From an uncultured Prevotellaceae bacterium (GTDB lineage: Bacteria > Bacteroidota > Bacteroidia > Bacteroidales > Muribaculaceae), in NCBI GenBank assembly GCA_937896015.1, contig CALBLR010000393.1, forward strand, positions 1 to 5,272: a DNA stretch of 5,272 bases, in the 5' to 3' direction. A program made the position numbers and the translations under genes. This document shows, piece by piece, positions 1-4,494 of this stretch. Each line of letters begins with the position of its first letter. Position 1 is the first letter of the stretch. The notes under the pieces were generated by a model. The model made no database searches and had not been told where the DNA came from. It saw only the letters and a program-made list of their open reading frames with translations.

Positions 1-503
1 ATAATCTTTATTGTGTTGAGCAGCTTGCTGATGCCCTCAAGGGCGAAATACTCGGCCTGCACCGGTATTATCACGCTGTCGGCGGCGGTGAGCGCATTCA
101 CGGTGATAAGGCCCAGCGACGGGCTGCAGTCGATCAGCACGTAGTCGTAGTCGGCTTTCACCTCGGCAATGGCGCGTCGCAGCACATTCTCGCGGTCGGG
201 CTTGTTGATGAGCTCAAGCTCTGCGCCCACCAGGTCGATGCGCGAGCCCACCAAGTCGAGGTTTTTCACGCACGTCGCCACCTGCGAGCCGCGCAGCGGA
301 TAGTCGTCGACGAGGCACTCATATATCGACGACGACATCTTCCTCGGGTCCACACCGAGGCCCGAAGTGGCGTTGGCCTGCGGGTCGGCGTCGAGCAGAA
401 GCACTTTTTTGTGGCTGGCAGCGAGCGAGGCTGCAAGGTTGATTGCGGTGGTGGTCTTGCCCACACCGCCTTTTTGGTTTGCTATTGCAATTGTCTTTCC
501 CAT
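1..503 (-). CDS. parA: ParA/Soj-family chromosome-partitioning ATPase (partial, C-terminus outside window)
   Basis: Reading leftward from the ATG at 503-501, 167 codons are open to the window edge. The product begins MGKTIAIANQKGGVGKTT, the deviant Walker A motif KGGVGKTT (residues 11-18) of ParA/MinD P-loop ATPases. LLLDADPQAN follows at 35-44 (Walker A') and YVLIDCSPSLG at 121-131 (Walker B). In this family ATP-dependent dimers bind nucleoid DNA non-specifically, and ParB bound at parS stimulates ATP hydrolysis to move or separate origins. The very short N-terminus, without a helix-turn-helix extension, matches chromosomal Soj-type proteins, usually about 250 residues, so roughly 85 residues are missing. 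parB commonly lies just downstream, which here would be beyond the left edge. The start is set by the motif sitting right at the N-terminus. The gene is divergent from the rest of the window. Family assignment is secure; the chromosomal (not plasmid) role is inferred from ruvB nearby. Confidence 0.95.
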   Translation of the reverse strand, partial: MGKTIAIANQKGGVGKTTTAINLAASLAASHKKVLLLDADPQANATSGLGVDPRKMSSSIYECLVDDYPLRGSQVATCVKNLDLVGSRIDLVGAELELINKPDRENVLRRAIAEVKADYDYVLIDCSPSLGLITVNALTAADSVIIPVQAEYFALEGISKLLNTIKI

Positions 504-529
504 ATACACAGAATGAAAATCGAATATTA

Positions 530-539
530 AATCGCGATT
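530..539. repeat. 10-bp perfect palindrome in the parA leader
   Basis: AATCGCGATT is a perfect palindrome lying between the proposed parA promoter and its start codon. The hexamer AAATCG occurs at 517-522 and again at 529-534, so part of the site is directly repeated 12 bases away. The position would suit an operator or ParA/ParB-linked autoregulation, but palindromes of this length also arise by chance and no regulator can be named. Confidence 0.25.
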
Positions 540-557
540 CTTAACTTTTACGCGGTG

Positions 558-591
558 CAAAGGAATTGATTTTAGTTTGAACCGACGGCAA
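558..591 (-). promoter_or_regulatory. Probable parA promoter (Bacteroidota type)
   Basis: On the minus strand, TTCCTTTG (plus 558-565) resembles the Bacteroidota -7 consensus TAnnTTTG with one mismatch. A TTG (plus 589-591) lies 23 bases upstream as a possible -33 element; the spacing is slightly long. Transcription would start near 551, leaving a leader of about 48 bases before the parA ATG at 503. No good Shine-Dalgarno sequence is visible, which is normal for this phylum. The match is by eye. Confidence 0.45.
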
Positions 592-612
592 GTTTTCAGT
601 TAAAAATGGCTG

Positions 613-647
613 AATTGTTGATAAGTTGGCATAATTGTTAATAACTT
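613..647. repeat. Tandem 15-bp repeat containing DnaA-box-like 9-mers
   Basis: AATTGTTGATAAGTT (613-627) and AATTGTTAATAACTT (633-647) are direct repeats with two mismatches, exactly 20 bp apart, about two helical turns. On the minus strand their cores read TTATCAACA (616-624) and TTATTAACA (636-644), one and two mismatches from the DnaA box TTATCCACA. The spacing would put both sites on the same face of the helix. They could be DnaA sites, or simply an AT-rich repeat used by another regulator upstream of parA. Confidence 0.35.
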
Positions 648-698
648 CGGCAGGCCGTCACACCACATTGTGCCTCAACCATGTAGGCCACCGGGGCA

Positions 699-731
699 AG
701 CCGTGGAACCATTAGTGGCCAGCCGTGGAAC
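699..731. repeat. Two 11-bp direct repeats with parS-like half-sites
   Basis: AGCCGTGGAAC occurs at 699-709 and 721-731, a period of 22 bp. The GTGGAACC (703-710) and GTGGAACA (725-732) within them match the right half of known parS sites such as TGTTCCACGTGGAACA. The left half, TGTTCCAC, is absent from both copies, so neither is a full parS. The second copy also pairs with CCACGGC at 742-748 as an inverted repeat. The neighbouring parA is the only contextual support for a partitioning role. Confidence 0.3.
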
Positions 732-777
732 ACAAGCCGGGCCACGGCCGGCAAGCATGCGGCAATTCAATACAAAG

Positions 778-923
778 GCGGCTCATGCTCACGCACAAGC
801 CGCTTGAAATTATAAACCTTAAAACATCTTTTACCAGGCCGCACCTATTCAGCTAAGCGGCCGTCTTCAATGTCCAATAACCTTTTTAACAATGTTACTT
901 TCAAACACTACTCCTCACGGAGT
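778..923 (-). ncRNA. Candidate structured RNA or leader block (unidentified)
   Basis: Read on the minus strand, this block forms three hairpins in order. ACTCC-GTGA-GGAGT (923-910) and GGCCGC ... GCGGCC (862-837, 14-base loop) come first. The third (803-778) is an 11-bp stem, GCGGCTTGTGC paired with GCATGAGCCGC around a GTGA loop. Two stems are capped by GUGA, a GNRA tetraloop typical of structured RNA. The third stem needs two G-U wobbles on the minus strand but would have two A/C mismatches on the plus strand, which favours minus-strand transcription. A promoter-like site at 1169-1197 faces it. I cannot match it to a known RNA family; 6S RNA is possible in principle but not shown. It could also be a long leader of parA or a DNA-level structure. 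Confidence 0.25.
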
Positions 924-929
924 CTTTTT
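910..929 (+). terminator. Weak intrinsic-terminator-like hairpin
   Basis: On the plus strand ACTCC (910-914), loop TCAC and GGAGT (919-923) are followed by CTTTTT (924-929). The stem is only 5 bp, and no plus-strand gene precedes it, so its role as a terminator is doubtful. The same stem read on the minus strand has a GTGA tetraloop and fits the structured block described separately. Confidence 0.2.
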
Positions 930-1098
930 ACCTATTAATTAATTCCCGGCCAACAGCCTGCTCCATGCAGCCAACGAATGAGAAAACTGACAGCCACCGG
1001 CTGATGTCCTCTGCCTATGGCAGATGTGCAAGAGCGCCGTGTGAGTGAAGATTGCTTTTTTCACGCCAGTTTTTTCAGATTCTTGACATCAATGGTGA

Positions 1099-1117
1099 TG
1101 GGCATTGGCAATGCCCA
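1099..1117. repeat. 19-bp near-perfect palindrome
   Basis: Nine-base arms TGGGCATTG (1099-1107) and CAATGCCCA (1109-1117) are perfect inverted copies around one central base. No T-run follows on either strand, so it is not a terminator; the single-base centre is more like a binding site for a dimeric regulator than an RNA hairpin. It lies about 45 bases downstream of the start expected from the minus-strand promoter at 1169-1197. A smaller inverted repeat, CATCA/TGATG (1087-1091/1096-1100), adjoins it. Confidence 0.4.
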
Positions 1118-1168
1118 AAGGCTGCGTTGGTGGTCGGTTGTTTCAGTCCATAAGAGCCATTATGGGTG

Positions 1169-1197
1169 CAAAGATAACCTATTTTTTTAATCTGCAA
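1169..1197 (-). promoter_or_regulatory. Promoter-like site facing the non-coding block
   Basis: On the minus strand TATCTTTG (plus 1169-1176) matches the Bacteroidota -7 consensus TAnnTTTG perfectly, and TTG (plus 1195-1197) lies 18 bases upstream as the -33 element. Transcription would begin near 1162 and run left. No convincing coding sequence follows before parA some 660 bases on, so the product would be either a non-coding RNA or a very long parA leader. Confidence 0.45.
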
Positions 1198-1312
1198 TGC
1201 ATTCCGCTCTTTTTTGGCACAAAAAACAGGGCCCTCAGGCGTAGGTGCGCAGTGCCAAACCGGAACGCAAAATGCAATAAAGTTTAACAAAGTTGCTTTT
1301 AGTCGCGCAAAT

Positions 1313-1344
1313 TTTGCTGAATTGTGATTTTTTTCGGATATTTG
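1313..1344 (+). promoter_or_regulatory. Probable promoter of the M6 protease gene
   Basis: TTTG (1313-1316) and GATATTTG (1337-1344) are separated by 20 bases, fitting TTTG-N19-21-TAnnTTTG with one mismatch at the first base of the -7 box. Transcription would start near 1351, giving a leader of about 137 bases before the ATG at 1488. The -33 element is overlapped by the palindrome GCAAA-T-TTTGC (1307-1317), a possible operator. A sigma70-like TATAAT is present at 1349-1354, but Bacteroidota seldom use that element. Confidence 0.45.
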
Positions 1345-1487
1345 CCGCTATAATATTAAAGTGGCTTATTGTAGCCAATCAACTATCAGTGACATACAAG
1401 TAACGCGCATGCCGCGCGCCGCCCCCCACACGCGGGAGAAGCAAGCGACATGCGAATTTCAACACATTTATTATAAATACACATCAC

Positions 1488-3749
1488 ATGAGAAAATTAC
1501 TTCTTTCTCTCACACTGGCCACACTGGCCGCACTCCAGGCACTGGCAGTGCCGGCCGACCCGCGCCCAGTGACAGTGACACAGCCCGACGGCTCACAGCT
1601 CACAATCAAGAACAACGGCGACGAATACTACAACTTCGTCACCACCGCCGATGGCTACACCATTGTGAAGAACCAGGCGGGATACTTCACCTATGCCCAG
1701 CTGGTGGACGGCAAGCTGGCCGCCAGCAGCACCATTGCGCGCGATGCGCAGCAGCGCACCGCCACCGAGAACGCAATGCTGCAGACCACTGGCAAGTGCC
1801 TCACCGACCGCGCCTCGGTGAGCACAGCCCGCAAGGCCCGCGCCTCACGCAACGAGGTGATGCAGAAGGCCAGCATCGACTACAAGAAGTTCCGCGGCCT
1901 GATTCTGCTGGTTGAGTTCAACGACTGCAAGTTCCGCCGCAGCGACCTGAGCACGTTCTACAACAATATGATTAACCAGCGCAACTACACCGGCTTCACC
2001 AACGAAGACGGCACGCCCAATGCCTACGGCAAATTCACCGGCAGCGTGCGCGACTACTTCTACGACAACTCGCTGGGCCAGTTCGACCCGCAGTTTGACG
2101 TGTACGGCCCCATCAGCGTGCCCTATTCGGTCGACGACCCCAAGCAGACGCAAAACGCCCGCACCATAATCAAGGCAGCCCTGCAAAAAGCCTACCAGAA
2201 CTACAACATCGACTTTTCTCTCTATGACGCCAACGGCGACCGCATGGTGGACATGTTCTATGTGATATTCGCCGGCACAGGCTCGAACACCAATGCGTCG
2301 TCGAACCACGTGTGGCCGCACGCAAGCTCAATGACAGGCACATCGCTTGGCGGCTACGCCATGGGGCGCTATGCATGCTCCACCGAGCTGTATTATGAAA
2401 GCCCCCTCATATTCGACGGAATCGGCACCATTTGCCACGAGTTCACACACGTGCTGGGTCTGCCCGACCTTTATGACACCGACTACTCAACAAACGGCCA
2501 AAGCCACGACCCGGGCGAATGGGACGTGATGTCGGGCGGCAGCTACCTGAACTACGGCCGCACCCCGTGCGCCTACTCGGCCTACGACCGCTATGCCGCA
2601 GGCTTCATGACTCCCAAGGTGGTGACTCAGGGCGACTTCACGCTCAACAGCATCCAGCAGAACGAGGCTTTCCGTCTGAACACCAACAAGGCAAAGGAGT
2701 TCTTCCTGATTGAAAACCGCCAGCAGACTGGCTGGGACGCCTACCTGCCCGGCCACGGCATGGTGGTGGCCCGCGTGGACTCGACTAACGCCGTGTATTG
2801 GGTGAGCAACATGGTGAACGCCTACTCCAGCCGCAACTGCTATGAACTGCTGCGCGCAGGCAACAGCAAGACCGGCGCACTGGCCAGCGACCCGTTCCCC
2901 GGCACCACAGGCATGACCACCATAACCAACAACACCAACCCCGGATTTTTCACTCCGCTTGGCAACTCGGGCGAGTATGTGCTCAACGACATTGCCGAGA
3001 GCAATGGCGTGATCACATTCAGCGCCCTCAAGGCCGACGACGTGAAGAGCATAGTTGAAGACTTCGAGTCGATGCCCGTGGGCGCAAGCACATCGGAGAA
3101 GAACGTGAAGGGCAACTTCTGCAACTGGTCGTTCACACGCTGCCAGGTGACAGCGCCGGGCAGCGGCAAGTGCAACGGCACCCACTCGGTGGCCATGACC
3201 CTGCCTGGCAAGTTGGAGACCACCACCCGCACAGGCAAAAACGTGACCAAGGTGACATTTAACGTGTACAACCCCAGCAGCACCACCGCCAAATTTGTGT
3301 TCGACTACTCCACCGACTTCGGCAAAACGTGGACTCCGGTGAAGACCTCGGCAGGCGCCGACATGGCCGAAGTGGCCGGCAAGAGCGAAGGCACCACCGT
3401 GTCGTGGAACATAAAGGTTGACAACGCCAACGCCCTGCTGCGCGTCACTCAGCGCGCCGGCAGCCAGACGGCAAAGGTGTATATCGACGACTTCACCATC
3501 TACTACTCCAACGAGTTCAGCGGCGTCAACAGCATTGAGGCCAACGGCTCGACCGGCCTGAAGGTGACCAAGAGCGGCAACACCGCCATCGTGACTGGCG
3601 CAGCCGACGGCGCAGTGAACCTCTACACCGCAGGCGGACAGCTTGTGCAGAGCGTCAATGCCGTTGACGGCCAGGCTCAGCTGAGCGTGGAGGGACACGG
3701 ATTCTACATCGTGAGCCAAGGCGGCAAGGCAGTGAAAGTGGTGTTCTAA
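1488..3749 (+). CDS. Secreted M6-family (immune inhibitor A-like) metalloprotease with T9SS-type C-terminal domain
   Basis: A 753-residue, apparently intact precursor. Residues 1-20 are a signal peptide (MRK, a hydrophobic run, then ALA before VPAD). Residues about 27-75 resemble the M6 propeptide (VTQPDG, GDEYYNF, TADGYTIV). The catalytic region runs from about 135 to 510: SVRDYFYDNSLGQFDPQFDV, a DxNxDxxxD calcium-type loop at 247-255, the zinc motif HEFTHVLGLPD at 317-327 (H317, E318, H321 and D327, pattern HExxHxxGxxD), WDVMSGG with M348 as a Met-turn candidate, and DPFPGT at 468-473. Residues about 524-673 (VEDFES to IDDFTIYY) look like a beta-sandwich domain. Residues about 680-753, ending GFYIVSQGGKAVKVVF, resemble the T9SS type A sorting domain, so export and surface attachment or release are inferred. 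Substrates are unknown; relatives degrade host or dietary proteins. The start is fixed by the signal peptide; no Shine-Dalgarno sequence is evident. It is a single-gene unit with its own promoter and terminator. Confidence 0.93.
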   Translation: MRKLLLSLTLATLAALQALAVPADPRPVTVTQPDGSQLTIKNNGDEYYNFVTTADGYTIVKNQAGYFTYAQLVDGKLAASSTIARDAQQRTATENAMLQTTGKCLTDRASVSTARKARASRNEVMQKASIDYKKFRGLILLVEFNDCKFRRSDLSTFYNNMINQRNYTGFTNEDGTPNAYGKFTGSVRDYFYDNSLGQFDPQFDVYGPISVPYSVDDPKQTQNARTIIKAALQKAYQNYNIDFSLYDANGDRMVDMFYVIFAGTGSNTNASSNHVWPHASSMTGTSLGGYAMGRYACSTELYYESPLIFDGIGTICHEFTHVLGLPDLYDTDYSTNGQSHDPGEWDVMSGGSYLNYGRTPCAYSAYDRYAAGFMTPKVVTQGDFTLNSIQQNEAFRLNTNKAKEFFLIENRQQTGWDAYLPGHGMVVARVDSTNAVYWVSNMVNAYSSRNCYELLRAGNSKTGALASDPFPGTTGMTTITNNTNPGFFTPLGNSGEYVLNDIAESNGVITFSALKADDVKSIVEDFESMPVGASTSEKNVKGNFCNWSFTRCQVTAPGSGKCNGTHSVAMTLPGKLETTTRTGKNVTKVTFNVYNPSSTTAKFVFDYSTDFGKTWTPVKTSAGADMAEVAGKSEGTTVSWNIKVDNANALLRVTQRAGSQTAKVYIDDFTIYYSNEFSGVNSIEANGSTGLKVTKSGNTAIVTGAADGAVNLYTAGGQLVQSVNAVDGQAQLSVEGHGFYIVSQGGKAVKVVF

Positions 3750-3792
3750 GCACACATGCGAAGCATCTAAAAACAGCATTACATATTTTGGT

Positions 3793-3826
3793 GGCAGGGA
3801 CCGAGCATCGGCCCCTGCCTTTTTTT
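3793..3826 (+). terminator. Intrinsic terminator after the protease gene
   Basis: GGCAGGG (3793-3799) pairs with CCCTGCC (3813-3819). An inner CCGA (3801-3804) pairs with TCGG (3808-3811) around the loop GCA, with one A/C mismatch between the two helices. Seven T follow at 3820-3826. The hairpin starts 43 bases after the stop codon and should end the protease transcript, separating it from the AsnC-type regulator downstream. Confidence 0.88.
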
Positions 3827-3863
3827 GCCGTGCTGGCAAAAGGATAGCCAAGGCGGCAAAAAA
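3821..3863. repeat. Inverted repeat directly behind the terminator
   Basis: TTTTTTGCCG (3821-3830) and CGGCAAAAAA (3854-3863) are perfect 10-bp inverted copies; a second short pair, TGGC/GCCA, lies inside. The left arm shares the T-run of the preceding terminator, so the two structures compete. It may be a back-up or anti-terminator arrangement, or just terminator debris; no gene on the minus strand needs it. Confidence 0.4.
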
Positions 3864-3923
3864 GCACGCATATGTAAGTTCAAAGCGAACAGCCAGCGCG
3901 ATGCGTGGTATGTTTTTTGTCGT

Positions 3924-3958
3924 TTTGTCGTTTATTATAAAAAAAGTGACTACATTTG
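3924..3958 (+). promoter_or_regulatory. Promoter of the AsnC-type regulator gene (and probably ruvB)
   Basis: TACATTTG (3951-3958) is a perfect match to the Bacteroidota -7 consensus TAnnTTTG. A TTTG at 3924-3927 lies 23 bases upstream, slightly farther than usual. Transcription would start near 3965, giving a leader of about 38 bases before the ATG at 4003. The -7 box is covered by two inverted repeats described separately. Confidence 0.6.
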
Positions 3959-3975
3959 CATAAAGTAGTGCAAAT
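3949..3975. promoter_or_regulatory. Candidate operator overlapping the -7 box (overlapping inverted repeats)
   Basis: Two perfect inverted repeats interlock here: ACTAC (3949-3953) with GTAGT (3965-3969), and ATTTGCA (3954-3960) with TGCAAAT (3969-3975). They span the -7 box and the expected transcription start. Lrp/AsnC regulators commonly repress their own genes, so autoregulation by the gene immediately downstream is the simplest reading. That step is inference from position and family habit. Confidence 0.45.
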
Positions 3976-4002
3976 AAAGGAAACATTCATCGGTTTTAGG
4001 AT

Positions 4003-4479
4003 ATGGAAAAGATTGACAGTCTTGACAAAAAGATTTTGAAGATAGTGATGAAGAACGCCCGCATACCGTCGAAAGACGTGGCTGTGGAGTGCGGAGTGTC
4101 GCGTGCGGCGATTCACCAGCGCATACAGCGCATGATCGACACCCGCGTGATCACGGGTTCGGGCTATCACGTCGACCCGAAATCGGTGGGCTTTGCCACC
4201 TGCACCTACATAGGAGTGAAGCTGGAGCGAGGCTCAATGTATCGCAACGTGGTGCCCGAGTTCGAGAAAATCGACGAGATAGTGGAGTGCCACTTCACCA
4301 CCGGCCCCTACACGCTGCTGCTCAAGCTGTATGCGCGCGACAACCAGCACCTCATGGAGCTGCTCAACGACAAGATTCAGCATATTCCCGGCGTCACCGC
4401 CACCGAGACGCTGATTTCGCTTGACGAGAGCATCAACCGTGAGATTCCCATCGAGGCAGCCAACCCCGATGTGCAATAA
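4003..4479 (+). CDS. Lrp/AsnC-family transcriptional regulator
   Basis: A complete 158-residue protein of the usual family length. The N-terminus (about 4-62) is the AsnC winged helix-turn-helix: IDSLDKKILKIVMKNAR leads into KDVAVECGVSRAAIHQRIQRM (24-44), whose second half is the recognition helix. Residues about 65-150 are the RAM domain, which in this family forms oligomers and binds amino acids; TTGPYT (99-104) sits where the ligand-site GxYD-type turn occurs, with threonine replacing the common aspartate. Members act as local or global regulators of amino-acid metabolism in the cytoplasm; the ligand and targets here cannot be told from sequence. The ATG at 4003 is chosen because the HTH begins at once after it. 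AGG sits only two bases before the ATG, so it is not a standard ribosome-binding site. It has its own promoter and overlapping operator, and ruvB follows after 15 bases. Confidence 0.93.
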   Translation: MEKIDSLDKKILKIVMKNARIPSKDVAVECGVSRAAIHQRIQRMIDTRVITGSGYHVDPKSVGFATCTYIGVKLERGSMYRNVVPEFEKIDEIVECHFTTGPYTLLLKLYARDNQHLMELLNDKIQHIPGVTATETLISLDESINREIPIEAANPDVQ

Positions 4480-4494
4480 ACCTACATTTTTTTG

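Larger units (their letters stand above)
504..1487. other. Long non-coding region between divergent parA and protease genes
   Basis: No open reading frame here has family-like composition; those of 60-71 codons around 1075-1290 overlap on opposite strands and read as low-complexity translations. Instead the stretch holds the parA promoter, two DnaA-box-like 9-mers, GTGGAAC repeats, and many inverted repeats: 686-691/715-720 (GGCCAC/GTGGCC), 722-728/742-748 (GCCGTGG/CCACGGC), 778-803, 837-842/857-862 (GGCCGC/GCGGCC), 887-897, 910-923, 991-995/999-1003 (CAGCC/GGCTG), 1010-1015/1019-1024 (TCTGCC/GGCAGA) and 1099-1117. A minus-strand promoter-like site at 1169-1197 faces this block, and the protease promoter lies at 1313-1344. 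The genes on the two sides are transcribed away from the region. I see no tRNA, and none of the conserved motifs I know from RNase P RNA, tmRNA or SRP RNA. Confidence 0.7.

Noticed and set aside
785..856. 23-residue plus-strand open frame in the hairpin block
   Set aside because: No ribosome-binding signal or promoter, and it is crossed by two stems that suit a minus-strand RNA better.
892..942. 16-residue plus-strand open frame (MLLSNTTPHGVFLPIN), possible leader peptide
   Set aside because: It ends over the weak hairpin at 910-929, as an attenuator peptide might, but no regulated gene follows on the plus strand for over 500 bases and there is no run of a regulatory codon. Too short to support alone.
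1075..1290. Overlapping small open frames of 71 (minus) and 60 (plus) codons in the intergenic region
   Set aside because: They occupy the same DNA on opposite strands, cross promoter-like sequence and the 19-bp palindrome, and show no signal peptide, membrane segment or known motif.
1390..1460. GC-rich patch in the protease leader as a riboswitch
   Set aside because: It has short self-complementary pieces (CGCG, GCATGC) but no long stem or conserved core of any riboswitch class I know.
504..1487. Known housekeeping RNAs (RNase P RNA, tmRNA, SRP RNA, tRNA)
   Set aside because: I looked on both strands for the conserved RNase P P4 region, a tmRNA 3' end and tag, the SRP GGAAG-type loop and a tRNA T-loop GTTCGA, and found none. 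6S RNA cannot be excluded by eye.
1361..1915. 184-codon plus-strand open frame overlapping the start of the protease gene
   Set aside because: It is in another frame of the protease gene; the part after 1488 is Arg/His/Gln-rich out-of-frame translation with no family resemblance.
2487..3986. 499-codon open frame on the minus strand opposite the protease
   Set aside because: It lies antisense to a well-supported protease gene and extends through its terminator. The translation is rich in His, Ala, Val and Gly in the way expected from the complement of GC-biased codons, and no domain is recognisable.
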